Assembly (NCBI RefSeq): GCF_002307475.1
Contig: NZ_NTMH01000037.1
Location: forward strand, 1 to 64,000
Source of the DNA: Pantoea allii
Lineage (GTDB): Bacteria; Pseudomonadota; Gammaproteobacteria; Enterobacterales; Enterobacteriaceae
Direction of reading: 5' to 3'
DNA: 64,000 nucleotides
Shown: piece by piece, positions 1 to 9,611 of the stretch
Numbering within the stretch: position 1 is the first letter of the stretch
Layout: each line of letters opens with the position of its first letter
The notes under the pieces: generated by a model
What the model was told of the DNA's origin: nothing
Seen by the model: only the letters and a program-made list of their open reading frames with translations
Databases searched by the model: none
Program-made: the position numbers and the translations under genes

Positions 1-27
1 TGACTAGTCCTGGCATAGGTTGACACT
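1..27. repeat. IS3 left terminal inverted repeat
   Basis: Imperfectly matches the reverse complement of 1289-1315; the shared blocks are GTCCTG, ATAG and TTGACAC. It marks the 3' side of orfB. The exact IR length is estimated by eye. Confidence 0.75.
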
Positions 28-38
28 TTTTTTATCTT

Positions 39-791
39 TTAAAACGCCTGATGTACCTCATCAGGCGTTTTGTATTTTAATGACAGATGAGGACGCTGGC
101 TGTTATAGATCCTGACTGACTCACTGACCATCCTGCCTGCCTGCACCACGTCTGCCGGACGCGTAATCAGTAATTCATTTTTCAGTATGCCGTTAACCCT
201 TTCTGCCAGCGCATTCTGATAGCAGTCGTAGCCGTCCGTCATTGAACAGACAAGACCGTGTTTTTTATGCACTGACTGATACATTGCCGAACAGTACTGA
301 AGTCCGCGATCTGAGTGGTGGATCAGGCGGCCCTTTCCCTGCCGCTCCCTCAGTGCCATTTGCAGCGCCTTAATAACGTGTTCCGTATGCAGACTTTCAT
401 GAACATGATACCCCACGATTTTTCGTGAGAAAGCGTCCGTTACCAGACTGATGTAGGCCATACCTGTTCTTACCGGAAGCCAGGTGATGTCGGCAACCCA
501 TACCTGCTCCGGACCGGAGATTACCGTCTGCTCCGGCCCCGCTTTCAGCAGATTCGGATGTCTGTAAAAATGATGACGGCTGTTCGTTGTTTTATGATAA
601 GCCCTTGCCGGATGAACCAGTAACCGGGCTTCCCGCAGCACAGCGAACAGACTGTCCCGCCCGATATGCAATGCGGCATCTTCCCGCTCGTTAAGAATAT
701 GCTGCAGTTTCCGGGTACCCAGGCGGGGCTGCTGTAACCTGATAAGTCTGACTTCTTCAGTAATGCGGTGTGCCTTTTCAGCCCTGCGCAT
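39..791 (-). CDS. IS3-family transposase OrfB (DDE integrase)
   Basis: This is the catalytic half of the transposase. The 250 visible residues after the first ATG contain an rve integrase core with the DDE residues in WVADITWL, HHSDRGLQ and NALAERVNG. The open frame continues upstream of this ATG without a stop to the end of orfA (about 890), so the functional product is probably an OrfAB fusion made by -1 frameshifting rather than a protein starting here. The last codons form a perfect 13-bp hairpin (41-53 with 59-71), which could end transcription inside the element. No internal stop is seen, so it is potentially active. Confidence 0.92.
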   Translation of the reverse strand: MRRAEKAHRITEEVRLIRLQQPRLGTRKLQHILNEREDAALHIGRDSLFAVLREARLLVHPARAYHKTTNSRHHFYRHPNLLKAGPEQTVISGPEQVWVADITWLPVRTGMAYISLVTDAFSRKIVGYHVHESLHTEHVIKALQMALRERQGKGRLIHHSDRGLQYCSAMYQSVHKKHGLVCSMTDGYDCYQNALAERVNGILKNELLITRPADVVQAGRMVSESVRIYNSQRPHLSLKYKTPDEVHQAF

Positions 792-865
792 TTCACGCCG
801 GCATCCCTGATACCAGGCCTGACGGCTTATCTTTAAATACCGGCAGACCCTGACGACAGTCAGTT

Positions 866-1261
866 TCAGGGATTGTGTCTGTGCTTTCGCGATAAGGACG
901 CTAACTGCTTCTTTGTGAGTGTGGCACCGAATTCGGTGTTCATCACCTTCACGACAGCTTCAAAAAACTGCGCTTTAACTTCGGATTCAGCCAGTTGCTG
1001 CTCAAGCTCTTTGATTCGCTGTTCAGGTGTGAGGGGGAGAGATTTTGTCATGTTTCCTCCACGGGTGGTGCGCTGCCGGGATGACTGCCAGTCCAGATGA
1101 CCGTATTTACGTAACCACATGAGCACGGTGGAACATCCCTGGATGCCGTAGCGTTCCTGAGCCTGGCGGTAAGTCATCTCGCCTTTTTCAACCTGCTCCA
1201 CGACTGCCAGCTTAAAAGACAGAGAGTAATCCCGCTGAGTGCGTTTAACATACTGTTTCAT
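866..1261 (-). CDS. IS3-family OrfA (HTH DNA-binding protein)
   Basis: Encodes 131 residues from ATG 1261; a GTG one codon upstream is also possible, but GGAG sits 6 nt before the ATG. The N-terminal half is a helix-turn-helix (residues about 10-55, LSFKLAVVEQVEKG...YGIQGCSTVLMWLRKYG) that in this family binds the terminal repeats. A leucine-zipper-like stretch follows (KELEQQLAESEVKAQFFEAVV). Near its 3' end the sequence GCGAAAGC (about 883-890) offers an A-AAG slippery codon, placing the ribosome in the orfB frame after a -1 slip. Confidence 0.9.
   Translation of the reverse strand: MKQYVKRTQRDYSLSFKLAVVEQVEKGEMTYRQAQERYGIQGCSTVLMWLRKYGHLDWQSSRQRTTRGGNMTKSLPLTPEQRIKELEQQLAESEVKAQFFEAVVKVMNTEFGATLTKKQLASLSRKHRHNP
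883..890 (-). promoter_or_regulatory. Probable -1 frameshift site of the IS3 transposase
   Basis: Read on the minus strand, orfA codons CGA AAG CAC can be re-read as GCG AAA GCA in the orfB frame, which stays open from here to position 39. A-AAG motifs are the usual slippery sites in IS3-family elements. No stimulatory structure was modelled. Confidence 0.6.
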
Positions 1262-1288
1262 CACATTCTCCTCAAAACCAGTGGAAAA

Positions 1289-1315
1289 TGTGTCAACGCT
1301 ATTCAGGACGGGACA
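1289..1315. repeat. IS3 right terminal inverted repeat
   Basis: Partner of the repeat at 1-27; ends in ...GGACGGGACA. It lies upstream of orfA and normally carries or abuts the transposase promoter in IS3 elements. Confidence 0.75.
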
Positions 1316-1326
1316 TGTGGAACTAA

Positions 1327-1352
1327 AAAGGAGCCAATGGCTCCTTTTTTTT
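1327..1352 (+). terminator. Intrinsic terminator, probably of secA
   Basis: AAAGGAGCC, a 3-nt loop AAT, GGCTCCTTT and a T tract form a compact hairpin just outside the IS right end. In enterobacteria secA precedes mutT, so this is probably the secA terminator, now separated from its gene by the IS. Confidence 0.8.
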
Positions 1353-1448
1353 GCCTTTCAGTTTGCTATTCGGATGCCTGAGCGGTTAACAACCTGCTTA
1401 ACATGTTTTAGAATCAGCCCTCTTTCACTCACTCTCCGGGATATTTTC

Positions 1449-1844
1449 ATGAAGCACCTGCAGGTTGCGGTCGGCATCATTCGCAATGCCAGTAAACAGA
1501 TTTTTCTTGCCCAGCGTGCGGCGTCCTCGTATATGGCCAATAAGTGGGAATTCCCCGGCGGAAAAATTGAAGCAGGTGAGAGCGCCGAGCAAGGATTAGT
1601 GCGCGAACTGTTAGAAGAAACCGGTATTGAAGTGACGCAGGCGCGCGCTATTGGCACGAAAGATCATACCTACGACGATCTGCGCGTAACGCTGCATTTT
1701 TTCCTGGTGGAAGGCTGGAAAGGTGAGCCCTGGGGCAAAGAGGGACAACCGCAACGTTGGGTCGAACAACATGCGCTGGTCGCCGAAGAGTTTCCGGCAG
1801 CGAATCATGAGCTGATAGCTCGTCTGGTGGCGGACGAACTGTAA
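1449..1844 (+). CDS. mutT: 8-oxo-dGTP diphosphatase MutT
   Basis: Hydrolyses 8-oxo-dGTP to the monophosphate, removing a mutagenic nucleotide from the pool. It has 131 residues; E. coli MutT is about the same size. The Nudix box is intact around residues 37-59 (GGKIEAGES...RELLEETGI), with the Mg-binding REllEE core. The start at ATG 1449 (MKHLQVAVGII) matches the family; the frame is open further upstream, but no homology is apparent there. The IS at 1-1315 ends 133 bp upstream. If mutT normally depends on read-through from secA, the IS or its own promoter may now influence expression; this is inference. Confidence 0.95.
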   Translation: MKHLQVAVGIIRNASKQIFLAQRAASSYMANKWEFPGGKIEAGESAEQGLVRELLEETGIEVTQARAIGTKDHTYDDLRVTLHFFLVEGWKGEPWGKEGQPQRWVEQHALVAEEFPAANHELIARLVADEL

Positions 1845-1876
1845 TACGGTGGGGCAATCACGCCCCACGGTTTTAC

Positions 1877-2074
1877 TCAACGGTCTTCTTCGCTCCAGTT
1901 ATCACTGTCATTCAAATCATCGCTGCTGGGAATGCGCTTTTCTTCTGCAGCCCACTCGCCCAGATCGATTAACTGACAGCGTTTACTACAAAATGGCCGC
2001 CATGGGCTGAGTTCATCCCAGATCACTGTTTTACCGCACTGCGGGCATTCCACCGTCATTATCTCTTCCTGCAT
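1877..2074 (-). CDS. yacG: DNA gyrase inhibitor YacG
   Basis: A 65-residue zinc protein; in E. coli YacG binds GyrB and blocks gyrase from binding DNA. The four zinc cysteines are visible as CPQCG and CSKRC, followed by the family signature [15 protein letters not shown] and an acidic tail. ATG 2074 is chosen because AGAGG lies 5 nt upstream and the length then equals E. coli YacG; a TTG five codons earlier is less likely. It follows zapD by 8 bp and is probably cotranscribed with coaE and zapD. It converges on mutT, with 32 bp between the two stops. Confidence 0.93.
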   Translation of the reverse strand: MQEEIMTVECPQCGKTVIWDELSPWRPFCSKRCQLIDLGEWAAEEKRIPSSDDLNDSDNWSEEDR

Positions 2075-2082
2075 TTTCACCT

Positions 2083-2826
2083 CTAACAACAGGCCAGTTG
2101 GAAGTTAAGGCGCGCTGGCACTTCGCCATGCTCGCTGTCCAATGGCATAAAACGTATCGCAAAACGGCTTTTATGGCCCGAAACCTGAGGATACAGTGCA
2201 TCCTCCATTTCCAGCTGCAGTCGCAATAAATCCGCGCCTTCAGCATTATCCTGATAAAACCCATTCAAACTGGTTTGTAAACGGTAGGTTCCCGACTGGC
2301 GAATCAAATCAAGCAGCATCGCCAGGGTACTGTGCAACGGGATAAGGGTTTCCATCCAGCGTGTCACCTGCGCGTCGCGCGTCGCCTGGGGCAAATGCAG
2401 CCAGATATGCAGGCCGGGTAAATCAAAGCTACAGCATCCGCCGGGAATGCTGAGTCGTTGGCGAACCAGGGCGATAAGACGATCTTCTCGCAATGGCTGT
2501 CCCATACGAGGCGCGCTGTTAAGCAGAACAGACTGCGCTTTCAGCTTGTCACGTAATGCATCCACCACGGACATATCTACGCCGGGCACATCGGCCCATG
2601 CACGCAGTTTCGCTTGCTGGCGTTCAAGCTCTTTCAGCAATTCGGTGCGCATATCGCCACGCTCGAAGATATCCAGCAGTTCTCCAATCAGGCGGAAAAA
2701 AGTCAGTGCCGTCGCGGTGTTTTCCAACGGCATAATGTCATGCAACTGGTCGATCAAAAATTCCACGCGCAGCCAGGTACGCATTTTTTCATTCAGTGGA
2801 TGTTCAAACAGAACGACTGTACTCAT
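2083..2826 (-). CDS. zapD: Cell division protein ZapD
   Basis: Cytoplasmic FtsZ-binding protein that crosslinks and bundles FtsZ filaments at the division ring. The 247 residues equal the E. coli protein (formerly YacF), and the start [21 protein letters not shown] is the conserved N-terminus. The first half is helical and rich in Leu/Arg; the second half forms the beta-rich domain. It lies 3 bp after coaE in the same orientation and 8 bp before yacG, an operon arrangement conserved in gammaproteobacteria. Confidence 0.95.
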   Translation of the reverse strand: MSTVVLFEHPLNEKMRTWLRVEFLIDQLHDIMPLENTATALTFFRLIGELLDIFERGDMRTELLKELERQQAKLRAWADVPGVDMSVVDALRDKLKAQSVLLNSAPRMGQPLREDRLIALVRQRLSIPGGCCSFDLPGLHIWLHLPQATRDAQVTRWMETLIPLHSTLAMLLDLIRQSGTYRLQTSLNGFYQDNAEGADLLRLQLEMEDALYPQVSGHKSRFAIRFMPLDSEHGEVPARLNFQLACC

Positions 2827-2829
2827 GGG

Positions 2830-3447
2830 TTAATCCTGTTTCGCTGCCGCAAGCTTCAGATAAAGCTGATGGAGTTGGGCAACCTGGGGCAGCGCATTTT
2901 CAGGTGCGCCACTGTTATCAATAATATCGTCCGCACAGGCGAGACGCTGTTGGCGCGTGGCCTGTGCCGCAAGAATACGTTTAGCCTGATCGAGAGAGAC
3001 ATTGTCGCGCTGCAGCGTGCGTTTAAGCTGCGTCTCTTCATCGGTATCGACGACCAGCACGCGATCGGCCTGCCGCTGCAGCTGATTTTCAACCAGCAAA
3101 GGCACCACCCACAAAACATAGGGCGAAACGGCCTGCGCTTTAAGCTGCTGGGTGCGTGCATTGATCAGAGGGTGAAGCAGCGCGTCTAACCAGCGTTTTT
3201 CATCGGGCGTGGCAAAAATGATCTCTCTTAAACGTGAGCGATGTAGTGCGCCCTGTTCGTTCACAATAGCGTCGCCATAGCGAGCGATAATAGCCTGAAG
3301 AGCGGGCGTGCCTGGCTCGACGACTTCACGAGCAATGACATCCGCATCAATGATATCGACACCTGACGCAGCAAAATACTCGGCAATGGTACTTTTGCCG
3401 CTGCCAATTCCGCCAGTCAGCGCCACAGTGTAGGGGGAATCTCTCAC
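2830..3447 (-). CDS. coaE: Dephospho-CoA kinase
   Basis: Catalyses the last step of CoA synthesis, phosphorylating the 3'-hydroxyl of dephospho-CoA with ATP. It has 205 residues. The P-loop GGIGSGKS is at residues 12-19, followed by the family blocks [16 protein letters not shown] and a lid-region arginine-rich segment ([16 protein letters not shown]). It is first gene of the coaE-zapD-yacG group and is divergent from guaC across 225 bp. The panB, panC and panD genes of the same overall pathway lie about 41 kb away in this window. Confidence 0.95.
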   Translation of the reverse strand: MRDSPYTVALTGGIGSGKSTIAEYFAASGVDIIDADVIAREVVEPGTPALQAIIARYGDAIVNEQGALHRSRLREIIFATPDEKRWLDALLHPLINARTQQLKAQAVSPYVLWVVPLLVENQLQRQADRVLVVDTDEETQLKRTLQRDNVSLDQAKRILAAQATRQQRLACADDIIDNSGAPENALPQVAQLHQLYLKLAAAKQD

Positions 3448-3672
3448 ACAAACTCTCTTAGTCGCTCAGTATCACGCCGGTCACGCGTCATCACAGGATA
3501 AATATGCGCGCTGGGTCACAACAAAAATACGCAGTTGAATTTAATGGATTGTAGCGTAAATAAAGTGAAATTCGCAGTCTTGTTGCGGCTGGAATGGCGC
3601 GTATCATGAGATCGCGGGAACCGTGATGGCTTCATGCACGACAGTTTATAACCTCTTACCAGGACAGGATGT

Positions 3673-4713
3673 ATGCGCATTGAAGAAGATTTGAAACTGG
3701 GATTTAAAGATGTATTGATTCGCCCCAAGCGCTCAACGCTGAAAAGCCGTTCTCAGGTTGAGCTGGATCGCAGCTTTACCTTTAAGCATTCCGGTCTTAG
3801 CTGGAGCGGTGTGCCGGTTATCGCCGCCAATATGGATACCGTTGGCACCTTTCTGATGGCGGAGGCGCTGGCCGGTTTTAATATTCTGACGGCTGTGCAC
3901 AAGCATTACAGCGTAGAGGAATGGCGGACATTCGTGCAACGCGTACCGAGTGCAGTGCTGAAGTATGTGATGGTTTCTACCGGGACCTCGGATGCCGATC
4001 TCAATAAACTGATCGCGATTATGGCGATCTCCGACGAGTTGCAGTTCATCTGCATCGACGTCGCCAATGGCTATTCTGAACACTTTGTCGATTTCCTGAA
4101 GCGCGCCCGGGAAACCTTCCCTGGTAAAACGATCTGTGCAGGGAACGTCGTGACCGGCGAGATGGTGGAAGAGTTAATCCTGTCTGGTGCAGACATCGTT
4201 AAGGTCGGCATTGGGCCCGGCTCGGTGTGCACCACGCGCGTCAAAACCGGCGTAGGCTATCCACAGCTCTCTGCGGTCATTGAGTGCGCCGATGCGGCCC
4301 ATGGCCTGAGCGGGCAAATTGTCAGCGACGGGGGTTGTAGCGTACCGGGCGATATCGCGAAAGCCTTTGGCGGCGGAGCAGACTTCGTCATGCTGGGTGG
4401 CATGCTGGCCGCGCATGATGAGTGTGAGGGCCGGATCGTCGAAGAAAATGGCGAGCGTTTCATGCTGTTTTACGGCATGAGCTCAGAGTCGGCAATGAAA
4501 CGTCATGCCGGTAGCGTCGCAGAATACCGCGCGGCAGAGGGAAAAACGGTGAAGCTGCCGTTACGCGGGCCGGTGGAGGAAACCCTTCGTGACATTCTCG
4601 GCGGTCTCCGTTCTGCCTGTACGTATGTTGGCGCTGAGCGTCTGAAAGAGTTAACCAAACGCACGACTTTTATCCGGGTAGCCGAGCAGGAAAACCGAAC
4701 CTTTACCCGTTAA
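3673..4713 (+). CDS. guaC: GMP reductase
   Basis: NADPH-dependent conversion of GMP to IMP with release of ammonia, returning guanine nucleotides to the purine pool. The 346 residues form an IMPDH/GMPR TIM barrel. The catalytic cysteine is in GPGSVCTTR at residue 186, the same number as in E. coli, and the phosphate-binding [26 protein letters not shown] segment follows. The start ATG 3673 follows AGGACAGGATGT. It converges on hofC with about 40 bp between the genes; a partial hairpin lies there (4732-4761) but has no clear T tract. Confidence 0.96.
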   Translation: MRIEEDLKLGFKDVLIRPKRSTLKSRSQVELDRSFTFKHSGLSWSGVPVIAANMDTVGTFLMAEALAGFNILTAVHKHYSVEEWRTFVQRVPSAVLKYVMVSTGTSDADLNKLIAIMAISDELQFICIDVANGYSEHFVDFLKRARETFPGKTICAGNVVTGEMVEELILSGADIVKVGIGPGSVCTTRVKTGVGYPQLSAVIECADAAHGLSGQIVSDGGCSVPGDIAKAFGGGADFVMLGGMLAAHDECEGRIVEENGERFMLFYGMSSESAMKRHAGSVAEYRAAEGKTVKLPLRGPVEETLRDILGGLRSACTYVGAERLKELTKRTTFIRVAEQENRTFTR

Positions 4714-4753
4714 GGCAACCTGTTATGCATGCAGTAAGGGTGAGGCTGCGCCT

Positions 4754-5953
4754 TTACTGCATCGCTTCTCCTAATCCAAACACGGGTAAGTACATGGCAA
4801 TCACCAATGTGCCCACAATGCCGCCAATTACTACCATCATGATGGGTTCCAGCGAGGCTGCAAGATTATCAGCACGCGTCAGCGTCTGTCCTTCATGCCA
4901 TTCAGCCAGACGTACCAGCATCACATCCAGTGCGCCTGCTTCTTCACCTACGCGAATCAACTGACTGCAGAGTGGGCTAAATAAGGGATGATTGTTTAGC
5001 GCCTGGTGCAGAGGATTGCCCTGAGCAATATGATGCTGAAGTGCCTCGATAGCTTCCCGCCACAGCAGCGAGGAGAGCGTGACCTTCGCCGCCTCAAGCC
5101 CTTGCAGCAGCGTCAGTCCTGCCTGCTGCGTCAACTGCAAAACACTGTAGATTTGTGTCAGTTGACTTCCCCGCCATAGCCCGGCGATCACGGGAATGCG
5201 CAGCAAAGCTCGCTGCTCGCGACGCTGCCAGTTTTCAGCGTGCCGACGCCACTGTTGCCCTCCCACGGCCAGCAGAATAATCAACCCGGTCAACGGTAAT
5301 CCCCATGCCTGCAATATCTCAGAGAGCGTAATAACAGCAGCGGTGAAAGCAGGCAAGGGGGCGTCAAAGGAGGCATACACCGAAACAAACTCCGGCAAGA
5401 CAAACAGCAGCATGCCGCAGGTGACAGCCAGCGCGACGGCCAGGATAAACAGCGGATAACGCAGCGCTTTAATCACCTTGTCCCGTAAATGTTGCTGGCG
5501 CGTTTGCTGCTGTGCGAGTTGTTCGCAGCAGATGTCCAACTGGCCGGTCAGCTCACCGACCTCCATCAGGGCGGGATAAAGTGGCGGAAATATTTGCGGC
5601 CACTGACGCAAGGCGTGGGAAAAGGGCTCGCCTGCTAACACGTGATGTTGCAAAGCCAGCATCAGGGCACGCCAGGCTGCCTGAGGATGCCCTTCAGCAA
5701 GGAGGCTCAGGCTCTGTGACAGAGGAAGGCCCGCCTTAAGCAGCGTGGCGAGCTGGCGAATCAAATCGATTTTATGCTGCCACTTCCAGTCACTTCGGCG
5801 TATCACTTTTTCCCGTTTCCAGCTCACGGGCAGTAAATGACGTTGCGCCAGATCAGAAAACAGCCTGTCGCAGTCAGGTGCAAGGTGGTGGCCTGTTTGC
5901 AACCTTCCGCTGCTGTCTACCGCATGCCAGCGATACAAACAGAGGCTAGTCAT
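4754..5953 (-). CDS. hofC: Type IV pilus inner-membrane platform protein HofC (PilC/GspF family)
   Basis: Polytopic platform protein expected to couple the HofB ATPase to pilin assembly in the inner membrane. It has 399 residues with two T2SF domains (about 65-190 and 270-390). Each carries a conserved block (RQLATLLKAGLPLSQSLSLLAEG; LTQQAGLTLLQGLEAAK), and three membrane segments are visible near 170, 215 and 375. Its start overlaps the hofB stop by 8 bp, so translation is probably coupled. It is the third gene of ppdD-hofB-hofC. Confidence 0.92.
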   Translation of the reverse strand: MTSLCLYRWHAVDSSGRLQTGHHLAPDCDRLFSDLAQRHLLPVSWKREKVIRRSDWKWQHKIDLIRQLATLLKAGLPLSQSLSLLAEGHPQAAWRALMLALQHHVLAGEPFSHALRQWPQIFPPLYPALMEVGELTGQLDICCEQLAQQQTRQQHLRDKVIKALRYPLFILAVALAVTCGMLLFVLPEFVSVYASFDAPLPAFTAAVITLSEILQAWGLPLTGLIILLAVGGQQWRRHAENWQRREQRALLRIPVIAGLWRGSQLTQIYSVLQLTQQAGLTLLQGLEAAKVTLSSLLWREAIEALQHHIAQGNPLHQALNNHPLFSPLCSQLIRVGEEAGALDVMLVRLAEWHEGQTLTRADNLAASLEPIMMVVIGGIVGTLVIAMYLPVFGLGEAMQ

Positions 5954-7331
5954 TATCCAGTCCGATCACGCGCTGCATCTCTTCCAGCGAGGTTTCACCG
6001 CGGCTGACGGCTTCCAGACCGGATGTCATCAGGGTGCGCATGCCCTGCTGTTTGGCCAGGTCCAGTAAGCCTTCGACCGGCATTTCGGCGGCGATAGCGT
6101 TTTGTAACTTTGCCGTTACGGGCAGTAATTCAAATAAGGCCAGCCGACCAAAATAACCCGAAAAGCAGTGATCGCAACCCGGTGCTTGCCAGGTTTGTAA
6201 GGTACCAGGCCAGAGTGACGCAGGAAAGTGGGCCACCGCCTGCGCCGGTTCGCGGCAGCGAGGACATAAGCGTCTTACCAGCCGTTGTGCAACGATCAGG
6301 CGGAGTGCCGAACCCAGCAGATAGCCCGGAATGCCCATTTGACGTAAGCGAGTCAACGTTTCCGCCGTCGAGTTGGTGTGCAGGGTCGAGAGAACCAGAT
6401 GACCGGTTTGCGCTGCCTTAACGGCAATTTCCGCCGTCTCACCATCACGTATTTCACCCACCATGATGACGTCAGGATCCTGGCGAAGCAGAGCGCGTAA
6501 CACGCGGTTGAAATCAAGGCCATACTTTGGATTAATCTGGGTCTGGTTGATACCCGGAAGCGGGATCTCAACAGGATCTTCCACGCTGCAAAGGTTCTTA
6601 TCCGGCTGGTTGATGGCGCTCAGCCCGCTATAAAGCGTAAAGGTTTTGCCGCTACCGGTTGGGCCTGTTACCAGAATCAACCCTTGCGGCTGCATCAGTG
6701 ATGAGGTCAGCAGGCGTAGCTGCGCGACAGGCAGTCCCAGCTTATCCAGTGACAATGCTGCGCCTTCACTCTGCAGCAGGCGTACCACGGCTTTTTCGCC
6801 GCCCTGAATGGGCAAGGTTGAGAGCCGAAAAGAGGCCGACCTGCCTTCAATATCACAACTAAATTGCCCATCCTGAGGCAGGCGCCGTTCGGCAATATCC
6901 AGACCGGCCAGAATTTTCAGCCGCGCCAGCAGTGCAGCCGGTTGCGTATCAAACTGCGGGGGCAGGGGATGCAGGACCCCGTCAATGCGCAGGCGAATAC
7001 GCAAGCCGTTCTGGTAAGGTTCGATATGAATATCCGACGCACGACGCAGTGTAGCCTGGCGCAAAAGCTGACTGGCGGCATCAATCGTCGATTCCCCTGG
7101 CGCTTTTTCTTTTGCCATTAGCGGTTTATTCGTCGATTCAAACTGTTCCAGTCGGGCCTGTGGCCAGCATTCCACTTCGGTTTTACACGGGCTGGCAAAC
7201 TGTAAGGCTTCAAGCAGGCCCGCCGGAATGCTTTCGGCAACGGCAAGGCGTAAGTGGGTCGTATTGTGATCGAGGACAATCGCTCGGTAGCGCTGGCAGA
7301 TCAGCCTAATCGCATCATCAGGTTTTTGCAT
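5946..7331 (-). CDS. hofB: Type IV pilus assembly ATPase HofB (PilB/GspE family)
   Basis: Cytoplasmic hexameric ATPase that powers pilus extension or pseudopilus assembly. The 461 residues equal E. coli HofB. Visible motifs are Walker A GPTGSGKT, the Asp box (SSVEDPVEIPLPGI-like region), Walker B VIMVGEIRDGETAEIA and the His box LSTLHTNSTAETLTRL. The zinc-binding pair RRLCPRCREP...CDHCFSGYFGR is intact. ATG 7331 (MQKPDDAIRL) is chosen over earlier in-frame starts because it gives the family length; it overlaps the ppdD stop by 14 bp. Confidence 0.93.
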   Translation of the reverse strand: MQKPDDAIRLICQRYRAIVLDHNTTHLRLAVAESIPAGLLEALQFASPCKTEVECWPQARLEQFESTNKPLMAKEKAPGESTIDAASQLLRQATLRRASDIHIEPYQNGLRIRLRIDGVLHPLPPQFDTQPAALLARLKILAGLDIAERRLPQDGQFSCDIEGRSASFRLSTLPIQGGEKAVVRLLQSEGAALSLDKLGLPVAQLRLLTSSLMQPQGLILVTGPTGSGKTFTLYSGLSAINQPDKNLCSVEDPVEIPLPGINQTQINPKYGLDFNRVLRALLRQDPDVIMVGEIRDGETAEIAVKAAQTGHLVLSTLHTNSTAETLTRLRQMGIPGYLLGSALRLIVAQRLVRRLCPRCREPAQAVAHFPASLWPGTLQTWQAPGCDHCFSGYFGRLALFELLPVTAKLQNAIAAEMPVEGLLDLAKQQGMRTLMTSGLEAVSRGETSLEEMQRVIGLDND

Positions 7332-7773
7332 ATGCGCCTCCCCGATCGGCAAAGCGGAATTGTTCCTGACAGTTATCACGCAGAGTCGTGTTATTGCTGG
7401 TACAGGTGCGCTGCCACACGATGGTGCCCTGGGTGCTGTCCCATACGGGGAGCATCTCAACGCTTAATCCGTTAAGGCTTTCCTGCCCGGTCAGGGTAAT
7501 CATGCCGTTGACCACGGTGATGGCCGACACATAACGCGATGTGGTTCCCTGCGGAATACCGCGTTGCCCGGCCTGGCACTGATCAGGACCGCCGCGCTCA
7601 ATGGCACACAGTTCAACGGCTGTCTTAAAGGGCACCATCGTTTGCAACATGTCGGTTAGCGCGGCGCGCTGCAGATAGTTTTGATAAGCAGGCAGCCCAA
7701 TAGCGCTGAGAATTGCCACGATGCCAACCACAATCATTAATTCAACCAGCGTGAAACCACGTTGATAGATCAT
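7318..7773 (-). CDS. ppdD: Major type IV prepilin PpdD
   Basis: Structural pilin subunit, processed by a prepilin peptidase and methylated on the new N-terminal Phe. The 151 residues begin with a short leader MIYQRG and the classic cleavage site G/FTLVELMIVVGIVAILSAIG, with Glu at mature position 5. The C-terminal domain carries four cysteines (ELCAIERGGPDQC, RTC, NC) that could form disulphides. ATG 7773 has AGGAGG 7 nt upstream. Longer in-frame starts would destroy the leader logic and were rejected. It leads the ppdD-hofB-hofC operon. Confidence 0.94.
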   Translation of the reverse strand: MIYQRGFTLVELMIVVGIVAILSAIGLPAYQNYLQRAALTDMLQTMVPFKTAVELCAIERGGPDQCQAGQRGIPQGTTSRYVSAITVVNGMITLTGQESLNGLSVEMLPVWDSTQGTIVWQRTCTSNNTTLRDNCQEQFRFADRGGAYAKT

Positions 7774-7914
7774 TCCATTGCCTCCTGTGTAAGAAGGCCG
7801 CAGTGTAAAAAGCCTGTGGCGGCGATAACAGCAGCAGATCAGGAGAGTGGAAAAGCGCAGGCAGGAAAGAAAGCGGATTACAGCAATACAGCTTAAACAG
7901 TGGAAGAAACTGCA

Positions 7915-7941
7915 CAAAACAGGCCGTGCCAGCGGCACGGC
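7915..7941 (-). terminator. Probable nadC terminator
   Basis: On the minus strand GCCGTGCC, loop GCT, GGCACGGC is followed by a short T-rich tail (CTGTTTTG), starting 9 bp after the nadC stop. The T tract is weak, so efficiency is uncertain. Confidence 0.6.
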
Positions 7942-7949
7942 GAAAACCA

Positions 7950-8867
<918 letters not shown>

Positions 8868-8925
8868 TCAGATAACAGTGTGATTACCATATCCTGAATA
8901 ATACAGCGGTGCCAGTCCTGAACGG

Positions 8926-8953
8926 TGTTTTGTTTAGTATACTTAACAAAACA
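8926..8953. promoter_or_regulatory. Probable NadR operator in the nadC-ampD intergenic region
   Basis: The core TGTTTAGTATACTTAACA (8931-8948) matches the enterobacterial NadR pattern TGTTTA-N6-TAAACA with one mismatch. It sits inside a 28-bp near-perfect palindrome (8926-8953) with a single mismatched pair. NadR represses NAD biosynthesis genes when NAD is ample; the nearest such gene is nadC. Effect on ampD is possible but not implied. Confidence 0.65.
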
Positions 8954-9043
8954 GTTTCGGTGCGTAGGTCGCGGCGCATTTTGGCGCAATAATCCCTTAG
9001 AATTCATGTTATTCTCAAACCGATTCCGCGATGAGAAACCAGT

Positions 9044-9595
9044 ATGAAATTAGAAAAAGGATGGCTGACCGGTGTGCGACAGGTGCCGTCACCGCACTAT
9101 AATGCGCGGCCGCATAACGAAGCACCTTCTCTTCTGGTTATTCATAATATTAGCCTGCCGCCGGGTGAATATGGCGGCCCGTGGATTGATAAACTGTTCA
9201 CGGGCACACTGCCTTCAGACGCCCATCCTTACTTTGCTGATATCGCCCATTTACGCGTCGCAGCACACTGCTTAATTCGGCGTGATGGCGAGATTGTGCA
9301 GTATGTGCCCTTTGACCAGCGCGCCTGGCACGCGGGGATATCGCAGTTTGAAGGACGGGAAAACTGCAACGATTTTTCCATTGGCATTGAGCTGGAAGGA
9401 ACGGATGTTGAACCCTATACCGAAGCGCAATACCAGGCTCTGCATCAGATCACGCAAATCTTGATGCAGCACTATCCGATAACGCCTGCCCGCATTACCG
9501 GACACAGTGATATCGCACCGGAGCGTAAAACCGATCCCGGCCCGGCGTTTGACTGGACCTATTATCAGCAGCGGTTACAGCAACGAAAATCATGA
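9044..9595 (+). CDS. ampD: 1,6-anhydro-N-acetylmuramyl-L-alanine amidase AmpD
   Basis: Cytoplasmic zinc amidase that removes the peptide from anhydro-muropeptides during cell-wall recycling; its loss induces AmpC beta-lactamase in species that have AmpR. The 183 residues equal E. coli AmpD. Zinc ligands are His34 (VIHNI), His154 and Asp164 ([14 protein letters not shown]). No ampC or ampR is present in this window. It is followed 16 bp later by ampE and shares a 197-bp divergent region with nadC. Confidence 0.96.
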   Translation: MKLEKGWLTGVRQVPSPHYNARPHNEAPSLLVIHNISLPPGEYGGPWIDKLFTGTLPSDAHPYFADIAHLRVAAHCLIRRDGEIVQYVPFDQRAWHAGISQFEGRENCNDFSIGIELEGTDVEPYTEAQYQALHQITQILMQHYPITPARITGHSDIAPERKTDPGPAFDWTYYQQRLQQRKS

Positions 9596-9611
9596 TTCAT
9601 CTGGAGTAACT

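Larger units (their letters stand above)
1..1315 (-). mobile_element. Complete IS3-family insertion sequence
   Basis: The two ends form imperfect inverted repeats: the left end begins TGACTAGTCCTGGCATAGG and the right end, read on the other strand, begins TGTCCCGTCCTGAATAGCG; both continue into TTGACAC. The ends are TG...CA as usual for IS3. Between them lie orfA and orfB in the minus orientation, overlapping through a -1 frameshift, with a DDE integrase domain in orfB. The element starts at the first base of the window, so the left flank and the target duplication cannot be seen. It lies just before a terminator and mutT, so it probably inserted downstream of secA. The subgroup was not determined. 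Confidence 0.9.

Noticed and set aside
7332-7460. N-terminal extension of hofB (43 codons)
   Set aside because: It lies within the ppdD coding region in another frame, and the family length is met from ATG 7331.
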